From positions 1,302,001 through 1,366,000 of the forward strand of contig NZ_CP082780.1 in the NCBI RefSeq assembly GCF_019915265.1: a DNA stretch of 64,000 bases, in the 5' to 3' direction. The notes beneath the pieces are model-generated. The model was not told where the DNA came from, did not search any database, and saw nothing but the letters and a program-made list of their open reading frames with translations. Origin of the DNA: Bacillus aquiflavi. Its GTDB lineage: Bacteria; Bacillota; Bacilli; Bacillales; Cytobacillaceae. Made by a program: the position numbers and the translations under genes. Of the stretch, positions 7,835-19,309 are shown piece after piece. The stretch's first letter is position 1. Each line of letters starts with the position of its first letter.

Positions 7835-10800
7835 GTCGCACCCTTTATGGGTGTGTGGATTGAAATTTCGTGGGCTTACGTGGGATACGCAGGAAGCGAT
7901 GCGTCGCACCCTTTATGGGTGTGTGGATTGAAATGAAAGCAAGCGAAAATTGTAAACTTTGGTATTGTTGTCGCACCCTTTATGGGTGTGTGGATTGAAA
8001 TAAATTTTATCAAGCGGAATAGGATGGTGAAGGAATGTCGCACCCTTTATGGGTGTGTGGATTGAAATCGATACGGCGATTGGTGTGGGGAATTGACATT
8101 ACGTCGCACCCTTTATGGGTGTGTGGATTGAAATGGAAGCAGTTACGGAAATACAAGACGAGAAACCTTGTCGCACCCTTTATGGGTGTGTGGATTGAAA
8201 TAGATAATAATCAGTGCTATCATCGGGGGGAATACTGTCGCACCCTTTATGGGTGTGTGGATTGAAATTGGCAACTAGATCGCCGAACATTTGATTTAGT
8301 CGCGTCGCACCCTTTATGGGTGTGTGGATTGAAATGGACGTAAGCGCTAACGCTCTTTTACGCATAATTGTCGCACCCTTTATGGGTGTGTGGATTGAAA
8401 TTCGGCGAATGCGGCCAGCAATGTAAGGATGACCGTCGCACCCTTTATGGGTGTGTGGATTGAAATTTATTATTTTACCGCTAGATGACAACCCGCAGAT
8501 GTCGCACCCTTTATGGGTGTGTGGATTGAAATATGTCGATGATGCGGCAGAGGCGGAGCAACTAATGTCGCACCCTTTATGGGTGTGTGGATTGAAATGG
8601 CAAACTCCCGCTGTGTAAGACGCTTGGAAACTGTCGCACCCTTTATGGGTGTGTGGATTGAAATTAGCTAATTGTCCTACGCTTTCGAAATGTCCTTGTC
8701 GCACCCTTTATGGGTGTGTGGATTGAAATCTCTCCGACCTTAACGCTAAAAAATGCCCGCTTTTGTCGCACCCTTTATGGGTGTGTGGATTGAAATCGAC
8801 AATAAAAAGGGGCAAGGGGTCGCCTGAAACTCGTCGCACCCTTTATGGGTGTGTGGATTGAAATACGCGGGCAACGAGCATATCATCGACAACCTGCTGT
8901 CGCACCCTTTATGGGTGTGTGGATTGAAATGAAATGTCCTTTACGGCAGGCAGCACAACAAAAACGGTCGCACCCTTTATGGGTGTGTGGATTGAAATAA
9001 GACGACAAAATGGCGACTTGCTAATCGCGGGGTCGCACCCTTTATGGGTGTGTGGATTGAAATGATAGCATAACGCGTCTGAGCCGCAATATGAGCGAGT
9101 CGCACCCTTTATGGGTGTGTGGATTGAAATCCAAGCGTCCGCCGCACTGCTTGCAGCCTCGTTGTGTCGCACCCTTTATGGGTGTGTGGATTGAAATGCG
9201 GAAAAGGAACGAACCGACATCAAACAGCGCCGTCGCACCCTTTATGGGTGTGTGGATTGAAATTTCGCTTTGTTTCTTGCCAATGCCATCGGCAATTGTC
9301 GCACCCTTTATGGGTGTGTGGATTGAAATAACGGGAATACGCGGCTGATTTACGAGCTACTATGTCGCACCCTTTATGGGTGTGTGGATTGAAATCTCTC
9401 TTGTGTAGGTCTGTCCCTCGCTAATTACCGTCGCACCCTTTATGGGTGTGTGGATTGAAATGTAAAAGTATATGAGCGATTTTCAAAAACGACACCGTCG
9501 CACCCTTTTTATGGGTGTGTGGATTGAAATGGATCATTGCTTTATTAATGAGGAATTGAGCGCATGTCGCACCCTTTATGGGTGTGTGGATTGAAATAGA
9601 AAAGCAATTAAATTTTATTAAAAATCTATTACGTCGCACCCTTTATGGGTGTGTGGATTGAAATTGCATTTTAAAACGTTGATATGACGCGGTTTACAGC
9701 GTCGCACCCTTTATGGGTGTGTGGATTGAAATTACTTCCCGTACCATCCAATTACTTCCTTCTTAGTCGCACCCTTTATGGGTGTGTGGATTGAAATATC
9801 ACATCGTCATTTACTTTAAGGTTGGCAGCGGGTCGCACCCTTTATGGGTGTGTGGATTGAAATGTGCATGATAAGCGGTATGTATTCGTGCGGATATGTC
9901 GCACCCTTTATGGGTGTGTGGATTGAAATGACAGCATAACACGATTAAGCCGCAACATGAGCGAGTCGCACCCTTTATGGGTGTGTGGATTGAAATCGAA
10001 CTTGAAAGGTTGGTTGTGTATATTGTCGGTGTCGCACCCTTTATGGGTGTGTGGATTGAAATATACGCTCCTTTACCATCCTTTTAATCTGTGATCGTCG
10101 CACCCTTTATGGGTGTGTGGATTGAAATGTGTCCTCGACTATTTCATCTCCTACATAGATTGTGTCGCACCCTTTATGGGTGTGTGGATTGAAATTATTC
10201 GTCTGAATCTTTTTATGCTGTATTGCCCGTCGCACCCTTTATGGGTGTGTGGATTGAAATGTGATTTTTCCGTCCGTCATGTCAAGTACATTAACGTCGC
10301 ACCCTTTATGGGTGTGTGGATTGAAATCTAGCATCCTCCTTAAAAATAATTAAAACGGTAAAGTCGCACCCTTTATGGGTGTGTGGATTGAAATCAATGT
10401 GGATAACTAAAATATATAAATTTTGTCGTCGCACCCTTTATGGGTGTGTGGATTGAAATTCGGTATCCCACGGAAAATAACGATATTTTTAATGTCGCAC
10501 CCTTTATGGGTGTGTGGATTGAAATTGCTCTCCTAATATAGAATTTCGCCATATTCCGTGTCGCACCCTTTATGGGTGTGTGGATTGAAATCGCTTGTTA
10601 AATCTGGAAGAGGAATAGTGCTTGATGTCGCACCCTTTATGGGTGTGTGGATTGAAATGTTTCTGACGTCCTGATACGCTTGGAAACCTCCGTCGCACCC
10701 TTTATGGGTGTGTGGATTGAAATGCCGAAGCTTTAGCGATGTTTAAAGATGTAGGCGGTCGCACCCTTTATGGGTGTGTGGATTGAAATCGTCAATTATG

Positions 10801-13800
10801 GCGCCTGTTTTTGGGTCAATCACGTCGCACCCTTTATGGGTGTGTGGATTGAAATTTTTCGATATTTATTAAGGTTCTGAGTTCAGGACTGTCGCACCCT
10901 TTATGGGTGTGTGGATTGAAATATCTTTTATCTCCTCTACTCCACCTAATATAAATTGTCGCACCCTTTATGGGTGTGTGGATTGAAATTTCTTTATTCG
11001 CTTCATCCATTCGCTTTTTAAAGTCGCACCCTTTATGGGTGTGTGGATTGAAATATGAAAGACAAGCACAAAGAATGATAAAAGTTGGTCGCACCCTTTA
11101 TGGGTGTGTGGATTGAAATATCAATTTACAGTCGCTTGTCGCTTGTATACAATGTCGCACCCTTTATGGGTGTGTGGATTGAAATAATATTTGGAAATGC
11201 TTGTAAAAAGAATATAACCAGTCGCACCCTTTATGGGTGTGTGGATTGAAATAGATTGTTTAAAGCGTCACGTGTTAGCTTGTTTTCGTCGCACCCTTTA
11301 TGGGTGTGTGGATTGAAATAGACCACTGAATATAAAAATGGTAAAGCTTATACGTCGCACCCTTTATGGGTGTGTGGATTGAAATCTCGAAAAGGTATTG
11401 GAGCGAAAAACGTTTTACTGTCGCACCCTTTATGGGTGTGTGGATTGAAATCTCTCTCCCTCCACACCCACCAATCAATATCTAAACGTCGCACCCTTTA
11501 TATGGGTGTGTGGATTGAAATCGTTATCAACTTTAAAAACGATCTTGCAGGCTTTGTCGCACCCTTTATGGGTGTGTGGATTGAAATTTAATCACTAAAT
11601 ATCAATCCCCACACACACCAATGTCGCACCCTTTATGGGTGTGTGGATTGAAATTCCGAATGTCATTTAATTTATCCTCCTTTGTTTTGTCGCACCCTTT
11701 ATGGGTGTGTGGATTGAAATGATAACTTTAAATTAAAAATGCAAAGGTGGGCTTAGTCGCACCCTTTATGGGTGTGTGGATTGAAATCTATTTATGGAGA
11801 TATTTCCGCAGGTGTTTTAACGTCGCACCCTTTATGGGTGTGTGGATTGAAATGAACCGTTTGTTATTAGTTTTTATCAATATTTCGGTCGCACCCTTTA
11901 TGGGTGTGTGGATTGAAATACACGGTCGTACTCAATCACTTGCTCCGCTCCCTGTCGCACCCTTTATGGGTGTGTGGATTGAAATTAAGAGAGAAACGCT
12001 GTAACCCTTGATATGACAACGTCGCACCCTTTATGGGTGTGTGGATTGAAATGTATTCTTTGACGATTTTATACCATGTGGACTTGGGTCGCACCCTTTA
12101 TGGGTGTGTGGATTGAAATGTTCAAAATCCTTGTAATGATATTACTTTTTAAAGTCGCACCCTTTATGGGTGTGTGGATTGAAATCAGTCGGAAAATTAA
12201 GAGGAATATGGACATATGAGTCGCACCCTTTATGGGTGTGTGGATTGAAATTTAAATAGTTTTTGTCCTACTTCGTCTGCTATTTCTGTCGCACCCTTTA
12301 TGGGTGTGTGGATTGAAATAATTATAATTGGCTTATCTGGTCTAATTTTCTTTGTCGCACCCTTTATGGGTGTGTGGATTGAAATTCGAAAACATCTAAT
12401 AACTTGTACAAGTCGAACACGTCGCACCCTTTATGGGTGTGTGGATTGAAATGCTAACGAAAGATGGTTATGGTGCTTTGATAAACGTCGCACCCTTTAT
12501 GGGTGTGTGGATTGAAATCTATTTTTGCGGTTTATAAAGGTGACGATCTAATTGTCGCACCCTTTATGGGTGTGTGGATTGAAATTCCACGAAGAGCCGA
12601 TGATTGGCGAACTTGTGGAGTCGCACCCTTTATGGGTGTGTGGATTGAAATATGATTTGCAAGCCCCCTTTATACTCGTTTTATTGTCGCACCCTTTATG
12701 GGTGTGTGGATTGAAATCTTTACGCAAGTTCTGAGCCGCGGCATCTGTTATGTCGCACCCTTTATGGGTGTGTGGATTGAAATTGCTAACCTATCCCAGT
12801 CCGCTTTACGTGCTCCCTGTCGCACCCTTTATGGGTGTGTGGATTGAAATAACCCCCAAATCTCTCGACGTCGAGAGATTTGAGGTCGCACCCTTTATGG
12901 GTGTGTGGATTGAAATGCTTTATGCGGGCGCACTAAAAAAGGTCGGTAAACAGTCGCACCCTTTATGGGTGTGTGGATTGAAATATCGATTTGAAGATAC
13001 TTGGACTAATTATTTTGTGTCGCACCCTTTATGGGTGTGTGGATTGAAATAGCAAGTCGGTCAGCTTAAATGCTGTGGATTGAAAGTCGCACCCTTTATG
13101 GGTGTGTGGATTGAAATAATCATAGTAATCACTATCATGTCCAACATCAATGTCGCACCCTTTATGGGTGTGTGGATTGAAATTGTTTTAGGCGGATACA
13201 GTTTACCGCCTGTAGAAGGTCGCACCCTTTATGGGTGTGTGGATTGAAATCACCCGCCTTTGGTCGAATAGCGGCGATTTTTTGTCGCACCCTTTATGGG
13301 TGTGTGGATTGAAATTTTAATCAATTAAACATTGAATACTTATTCGAAGCGTCGCACCCTTTATGGGTGTGTGGATTGAAATTACAAAGCGATGACGCAG
13401 AAACTGCTGAAAGCGAGTCGCACCCTTTATGGGTGTGTGGATTGAAATTGAAATAATCACTTGAAAATAAATTGAATATGAGGTCGCACCCTATATGGGT
13501 GTGTGGATTGAAATGGTTTCAAGTGGGCTACCACGCCGACATTGCGAGGTCGCACCCTTTATGGGTGTGTGGATTGAAATATAGTATTAGTTTCCGTTAT
13601 ACTCGTTTTATTGGTGTCGCACCCTTTATGGGTGTGTGGATTGAAATAATGATTGAAATAAGTTCGTTAGCTAGGTAAAAAAAGTCGCACCCTTTATGGG
13701 TGTGTGGATTGAAATCTGCAGGTAACGTATCTAATGAAAAACTGACGGGGTCGCACCCTTTATGGGTGTGTGGATTGAAATTAGTTTTAGTCCTTTTATC

Positions 13801-14912
13801 AATGATGATACTCAACGTCGCACCCTTTATGGGTGTGTGGATTGAAATATCCTTATCACTCCTCTCCTGTTGCTATACGTCCGTCGCACCCTTTATGGGT
13901 GTGTGGATTGAAATAAACGTAGTGATTGACCCAAAAACAGGCGCCATAAGTCGCACCCTTTATGGGTGTGTGGATTGAAATAAAATCGCTATCTTGAATT
14001 GGGGGAAGATTTAGGTCGCACCCTTTATGGGTGTGTGGATTGAAATCTTATAGTCCTGCGTACATCTGTAACTAGTGTAGCGTCGCACCCTTTATGGGTG
14101 TGTGGATTGAAATTCTAACTGTCGCTGTAATCGTCGCCATGTTTCCGCGTCGCACCCTTTATGGGTGTGTGGATTGAAATCGTGAAACGTGCAAGTAAAC
14201 ATCAGCCGTCATATTGTCGCACCCTTTATGGGTGTGTGGATTGAAATAAGGTTTGCTCCTCTAAGGTCTGCTACCCTAAGGTCGCACCCTTTATGGGTGT
14301 GTGGATTGAAATTGGTTACGATGGAGATCTTTCTGACGATTGGAGAAAGTCGCACCCTTTATGGGTGTGTGGATTGAAATCTCGTAAACTGAGCCTCGCA
14401 CGATGACCTCGCCTGGTCGCACCCTTTATGGGTGTGTGGATTGAAATGCTAGTTCCTCGTCGGTTTCTCCCGCGACGGTATTGTCGCACCCTTTATGGGT
14501 GTGTGGATTGAAATAATATGGCACAACAAACGAAAAAACAATTACAAAAGTCGCACCCTTTATGGGTGTGTGGATTGAAATCAAAAGAACTATATTTTGG
14601 TGATCCATTAGGAGGAGTCGCACCCTTTATGGGTGTGTGGATTGAAATAAATTTGATTGGTACTGTAGATATTAATAAAATTGTCGCACCCTTTATGGGT
14701 GTGTGGATTGAAATATGAGGGAGAAGTTGAAAAGATTGACGAGCAAACGTCGCACCCTTTATGGGTGTGTGGATTGAAATATCTTGCTTTCCGTCTACTG
14801 TGGATGTCTGAGTTTGTCGCACCCTTTATGGGTGTGTGGATTGAAATATATACCTCTTGAGTGGAGTCTGCAAGTTCAAGGTCGCACCCTTTATGGGTGT
14901 GTGGATTGAAAT
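7835..14912 (+). CRISPR. Type I-C CRISPR array, 107 repeats and 106 spacers
   Basis: The 32-nt repeat begins GTCGCACCCTTTATGGGTG and ends TGTGGATTGAAAT, a classic type I-C repeat with a CACCC/GGGTG hairpin. I counted 107 repeats (first 7835-7866, last 14881-14912) with spacers of mostly 33-36 nt. Nearly all repeats are identical. Exceptions are internal: 9497 (two extra Ts), 11488 (an extra AT), and 13483 (one T to A change). The last repeat is intact, so the old end may have been trimmed. Orientation follows the GATTGAAAT 3' end and the leader next to cas2. Apparent reading frames inside the array, with repeated HPLWVCGLK or FNPHTHKGCD, are artefacts of the repeat. Confidence 0.99.
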
Positions 14913-15085
14913 TTTGTCACCCTTCAAATGGGGCTAGTTTGATAGGATTTTTATACAAGTCTTATCCTCTTGAATAGCTCGAGTCGGCTAATTCTCCTTT
15001 TTTAAATGGAACAAATAAATTCAGTAGTTTTATGATTTTTCATACGTTTAATAATTTAGCGTAATTTATTTTTTTGACGGATTCT
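14913..15085. other. Trailer region after the array
   Basis: About 170 bases lie between the last repeat and the IS256 element. I see no gene and no further degenerate repeat. The stretch ends with the 8-bp target copy CGGATTCT (15078-15085) of the insertion. Confidence 0.6.
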
Positions 15086-16482
15086 GGGACTGTCAATATT
15101 TTTGTGTAAATGAATTTTCAACCCTTTAAGGTAGTTCGTCACTTTCCGATACATCCAAATTTTGCGCTGGTGCGCCTGATTATTTTATAGGTTCATGTAG
15201 CTGCTCAAACATCTCTTCCAACTTACACGGGCCTGGTTAAAGCCGATATGACAACGCGTGACGAAACGTTGATTGTAATCTTCAAATTGCGTCACTAAGA
15301 AGCGTTCCAGCGATTCTTCGTTCGGGAACTGTTCCTTACGTTTCGTATATTTCTTGATTTGTTTATTAAAAGATTCAATCAGATTTGTCGAGTAGATGCT
15401 TCGCCAAATCGCTTTTGGGAACTGATAAAACGTCAGTAAATATGGGTTATCAAGTAAGCCTTGCGTGATTTTTTTGTACGATTTTCCCCATTTCTCACAA
15501 AACTGCCCAAGGGCTAGCTCAGCTGCTTCAGCGTCCTTTGCCTGGTGAATCGTTTTAAAATCTTCGCACACTTCCTTGCGATTTTCTACACGCACTTTAT
15601 GCATAATATTGCGACCGACATGCACAAGGCATACTTGGTATTTCGCTTTTGGAAACACGCTAAAGACAGCGTCAGCCATGCCTTTTAAGCAGTCTGATAC
15701 GAATAAGAGGACGTCTTCTACACCGCGGTCTTTCAGCTCTTCTAGCAGCTCCTTCCAGTTGTAAGCCGACTCCGTTGGGGCAATCGTGTAAGCGAGCACT
15801 TCCTTTGAGCCGTCTTCATGAATTCCAACAGTAATGTAAACAGCTTCTTTTGACACCGTATCACGACGTACGGCAATATACGTTGCGTCTAAATACACGC
15901 ACACATAGCGGTTGTGCAGCGGACGTTTATTAAACGCTTCAACCGTTTCTGATACCGCTTTTGTCATGTTCGAAATCGTTTGTGGCGTGTAATGATGCCC
16001 ATACATTTTCTCGATTAACTGGGCGATTTCAGACATTGTGATACCTTTCTTGAATAGGTGAATCACCGTCTCTTCCAGCGTATCGTTTGAGCGCTTATAA
16101 GGAGCGATCGTCTGTTGTTTGAACTCGCCATTACGATCACGTGGGATTTGTATTGCCAAGTCGCCATACTCCGTGTGAAGCGTACGCGAATAAGACCCAT
16201 TACGTGAGTTGCCTGAATTAAAGCCAATCCGATCATACTTTTCATAGTCTAGAAATTCTGTTAGTTCTGTCGCCAGCAGCGAATTGATTGCCATTTCCAA
16301 GTGCGAACGGAAAACCTCAGTAATATCTTGCTTTTTCACTAGTGCATCGACAATTTCTGTTGTAAACTGATTCATAGGGAAGACCTCTTTTCTAGGATTG
16401 GTTGTGGTGACTTAATTCTACCAAGAAAAGGTCTTCCTTTTTACATGGAATTTTTCATTTACACAAAATATTTTACACTCTC
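15086..16482 (-). mobile_element. Complete IS256-family insertion sequence
   Basis: The element is about 1397 bp. Imperfect terminal inverted repeats of 29 bp are visible: the left end at 15086-15114 starts GGGACTGTCAATATTTT, and the complement of 16454-16482 starts GAGAGTGTAAAATATTTT; both end TGTAAATGAA. It is bounded by the 8-bp direct repeat CGGATTCT at 15078-15085 and 16483-16490, the duplication size expected for IS256. The single transposase frame is open, so the element could be active. It sits between the array trailer and the SRAP gene and breaks no recognisable gene. Confidence 0.92.
15185..16375 (-). CDS. IS256 (Mutator-type) transposase
   Basis: The 396-aa protein has the Mutator/IS256 layout: an N-terminal DNA-binding part, then the DDE core with CVYLDATYIAVRR (first Asp), FVSDCLKGMADAVFSVFPKAKYQVCLVHVGRN (second Asp and the C/D-(2)-H region), and the final Glu in YSTNLIESFNKQIKK. 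The frame is complete, which is unusual among the mobile elements of this window. It is read away from the core genes, on the minus strand. Confidence 0.95.
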   Translation of the reverse strand: MNQFTTEIVDALVKKQDITEVFRSHLEMAINSLLATELTEFLDYEKYDRIGFNSGNSRNGSYSRTLHTEYGDLAIQIPRDRNGEFKQQTIAPYKRSNDTLEETVIHLFKKGITMSEIAQLIEKMYGHHYTPQTISNMTKAVSETVEAFNKRPLHNRYVCVYLDATYIAVRRDTVSKEAVYITVGIHEDGSKEVLAYTIAPTESAYNWKELLEELKDRGVEDVLLFVSDCLKGMADAVFSVFPKAKYQVCLVHVGRNIMHKVRVENRKEVCEDFKTIHQAKDAEAAELALGQFCEKWGKSYKKITQGLLDNPYLLTFYQFPKAIWRSIYSTNLIESFNKQIKKYTKRKEQFPNEESLERFLVTQFEDYNQRFVTRCHIGFNQARVSWKRCLSSYMNL

Positions 16483-16554
16483 CGGATTCTCTATTAAAAT
16501 TGATTATAATAATGTTGTGTATTTTTTATAAGTAAACGGACGGAGGATAAAATC

Positions 16555-17226
16555 ATGTGTGGAAGGTTTACGCTGTTTACTAACTATGATGAGATTATTA
16601 AGCGTTTTAATGTTAAAGTGGCTTTTAATGAAAATGAGTATAAAGTGAGTTATAATATAGCCCCTTCTCACCATGTTGTGTCTGTCATTAATGACGGAGA
16701 TAAAAATCGGCTTGGGTATTTAAGGTGGGGGCTGATTCCGCCTTGGGCGAAGGATGAAAAAATTGGTTACAACATGATTAATGCCAGAGCCGAGACATTA
16801 GCTGAAAAACCAAGTTTTAGCAATGCTTTTAAAAAGAAGCGTTGTTTAATTATCGCCGACTCTTTTTACGAGTGGAGGAAGACGCGAGAGCAAAAAATCC
16901 CTGTGCGGATAAAATTAAAAACAGATGAGCTTTTTGCTATGGCTGGGTTGTGGGAAGGTTGGCGAACCCAAAATAATGATGTTATTTATTCTTGTACAAT
17001 TATTACAACGGAAGCAAATGAATTCATGTCATCAATTCATGAACGTATGCCCGTCATCCTAAAGCGAGAAGATGAAAAACGTTGGTTAGATCCGTCCATA
17101 AATAACATAAATGATTTGAAAGAGCTGTTAAAACCATTTGATAGTCATTTAATGGATTACTATGAAGTATCTCCCGAGGTAAATTCTCCGAAAAATAATG
17201 CACCACATTTAATTAAACAAGTTTAA
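16555..17226 (+). CDS. SRAP (HMCES/YedK-type) abasic-site shield protein
   Basis: SRAP proteins bind abasic sites in single-stranded DNA through the N-terminal Cys2, exposed after removal of Met1. This 223-aa protein starts MCGRFTLF and has the other family signatures NARAETLAEKPSF, CLIIADSFYEWRK and the conserved His in SSIHERMPVIL. The start has GGAGGA about 8 nt upstream. It faces lexA tail to tail. Relatives in B. subtilis are yoqW and yoaM, but I cannot say which this corresponds to, so no symbol is given. Confidence 0.93.
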   Translation: MCGRFTLFTNYDEIIKRFNVKVAFNENEYKVSYNIAPSHHVVSVINDGDKNRLGYLRWGLIPPWAKDEKIGYNMINARAETLAEKPSFSNAFKKKRCLIIADSFYEWRKTREQKIPVRIKLKTDELFAMAGLWEGWRTQNNDVIYSCTIITTEANEFMSSIHERMPVILKREDEKRWLDPSINNINDLKELLKPFDSHLMDYYEVSPEVNSPKNNAPHLIKQV

Positions 17227-17309
17227 CATTTAAACGACGTTTGTTAGATGTGCAGTATTTGAAGGACAGTAGACTACATTTAGAGATTGTTATATTTATA
17301 GTTTCATAT

Positions 17310-17340
17310 AAAAAAAAGGTCAAGTGCATAACTTGACCTT
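17310..17340 (-). terminator. lexA terminator
   Basis: AAGGTCAAGT (17317-17326) pairs with ACTTGACCTT (17331-17340). On the minus strand the hairpin is followed by a run of Ts, placing it at the end of the lexA transcript. Confidence 0.8.
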
Positions 17341-17342
17341 GC

Positions 17343-17402
17343 AGGTTAGTCTTTTTCACTTCCGCCTCGGTGCTGTGCGTCTCGAGTAACAAGCGTTTTT
17401 AA
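17343..17402 (-). repeat. Interspersed repeat, copy 1
   Basis: Read on the minus strand this segment contains GCTTGTTACTCGAGACGC and AGGCGGAAG, matching the copy at 19606-19710 (GCTTGTCAGTCGAGGGCG ... AGGCGGAAG). A third, more divergent copy is at 28143-28205. I do not recognise the family. Confidence 0.55.
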
Positions 17403-17469
17403 CCAATGTTTCGAGCATTTGCTTCAAATACTGACTGTTGGCAAATTTTCAATTAGTTCTTCATCTTAA

Positions 17470-18093
17470 TTAATGAATATGGCGGTAAACGCCTGTTACT
17501 TTTCCTAAAATAGTAACATTTCGCAAAATAATCGGTTCCATTGTTGAATTTTCCGGCTGCAAACGAATATAATCCTTTTCTTTAAAGAAACGTTTTACTG
17601 TTGCCTCATTCTCGTCTGTCATCGCAACGACAATATCCCCGTTATTTGCTGCTTGCTGCTGTCTAACAATAACATAATCTCCGTTTAAAATACCTGCTTC
17701 TATCATACTATTTCCGACGATTTCTAGCATAAATACTTTTGCATCAGTTGGCGCAAGGCTTTCAGGTAAAGGAAAGTACTCTTCAATATTCTCGATTGCA
17801 GTAATTGGCTGACCAGCTGTTACCTTTCCAACAACAGGTACATTGACGGCATTCCTTCTAGGAATATGAGCAGTTTCATCTACTTCTAGAATTTCAATTG
17901 CCCGCGGCTTTGTCGGATCGCGGCGAATTAATCCTTTACTTTCTAATCTTGACAAATGTCCGTGAACGGTAGAGCTTGAAGCTAGTCCAACAGCTTCGCC
18001 AATCTCCCTTACAGAAGGAGGATAACCTTTTCTTTTCACTTCTTCTTTAATGAATTCAAGGATATCTTGCTGTCTTTTTGATATCTTTTCCAT
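17470..18093 (-). CDS. lexA: LexA, SOS repressor
   Basis: LexA represses SOS genes and cleaves itself when RecA is activated. The protein has the N-terminal winged helix with the recognition segment [21 protein letters not shown], the Ala-Gly cleavage site in KVTAGQP, the catalytic Ser in VGNSMIEAG and Lys in EATVKRFF. I place the start at ATG 18093 ([14 protein letters not shown]), giving 207 aa as in B. subtilis; the in-frame upstream ATG at 18108 adds five unlikely residues. It is divergent from yneA with LexA boxes between them, so it should be autoregulated. Confidence 0.97.
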   Translation of the reverse strand: MEKISKRQQDILEFIKEEVKRKGYPPSVREIGEAVGLASSSTVHGHLSRLESKGLIRRDPTKPRAIEILEVDETAHIPRRNAVNVPVVGKVTAGQPITAIENIEEYFPLPESLAPTDAKVFMLEIVGNSMIEAGILNGDYVIVRQQQAANNGDIVVAMTDENEATVKRFFKEKDYIRLQPENSTMEPIILRNVTILGKVTGVYRHIH

Positions 18094-18152
18094 TAAAACG
18101 CACCTCAATATGTATTATTGTTTTTTATTATAGCATGTATTTCCAATCGATA

Positions 18153-18227
18153 CAAACATAAGTTCGAAAAAAATATTGACACAAACACTTGTTCGTATTA
18201 TAATTAACAAAACAGAACACACATTCG
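18153..18227. promoter_or_regulatory. Three LexA boxes and the yneA promoter
   Basis: The Gram-positive LexA box is close to CGAACnnnnGTTCG. Three sites fit with one or two changes: CAAACATAAGTTCG (18153-18166), CAAACACTTGTTCG (18182-18195) and AGAACACACATTCG (18214-18227). A perfect sigma-A promoter, TTGACA (18176-18181), a 17-bp gap, TATAAT (18199-18204), reads toward yneA, with the second box inside its spacer. This explains SOS control of yneA and of lexA itself, as in B. subtilis. Confidence 0.88.
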
Positions 18228-18245
18228 AATAAGGGGTGTTTCACA

Positions 18246-18569
18246 TTGAACTCTTTGTGGAAAAACTATTCATATATTATTCTCTTTTTTTCATTAATTT
18301 TCATATTCGCAACCATTTTAGTTGATCAAGCAGACCGTAGAAGTGATGATAATTACATATGTATAACTATTAAAGAAGGGGATTCTTTATGGAAGCTTGC
18401 TGAAGAATATAGTGATAAACATCATCTTACAACGAGTGAATTTATCGCTTGGATAGAAAAAACAAATGGAATTAACGGAAGCTATCTCGTTGCGGGTACA
18501 ACATTAACGATTCCCGTTCTAAAGAATGAGCAGGAACAAACAACTTTAGTTAGTTCGGAAAAATATTGA
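18246..18569 (+). CDS. yneA: YneA, SOS-induced cell division inhibitor
   Basis: YneA delays septation during SOS. The 107-aa product has an N-terminal membrane segment (about residues 8-26, YSYIILFFSLIFIFATILV) and a LysM-type domain outside the membrane (CITIKEGDSLWKLAEEYSD ... GTTLTIPV). The start is TTG 18246, supported by AAGGGGTG 8 nt upstream. It is the first gene of yneA-yneB-ynzC and is driven by the LexA-controlled promoter. Confidence 0.93.
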   Translation: MNSLWKNYSYIILFFSLIFIFATILVDQADRRSDDNYICITIKEGDSLWKLAEEYSDKHHLTTSEFIAWIEKTNGINGSYLVAGTTLTIPVLKNEQEQTTLVSSEKY

Positions 18570-18573
18570 ATGA

Positions 18574-19236
<663 letters not shown>

Positions 19237-19309
19237 TTTTTTTCCTTGTAAAACTGAGTAAACTTTAGTAACATAATTTTGATTTAACAAGGAACAAAGG
19301 AGCTAAAAG

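Noticed and set aside
8035-14822. Many reading frames of 60-174 codons on both strands within the array
   Set aside because: They are translations of the CRISPR repeat (HPLWVCGLK, APFMGVWIEI, FNPHTHKGCD, ISIHTPIKGAT) and carry no gene signal.
16400-16482. Possible additional LexA box upstream of the SRAP gene
   Set aside because: No site close to CGAACnnnnGTTCG was found there, so SOS control of the SRAP gene is not claimed.
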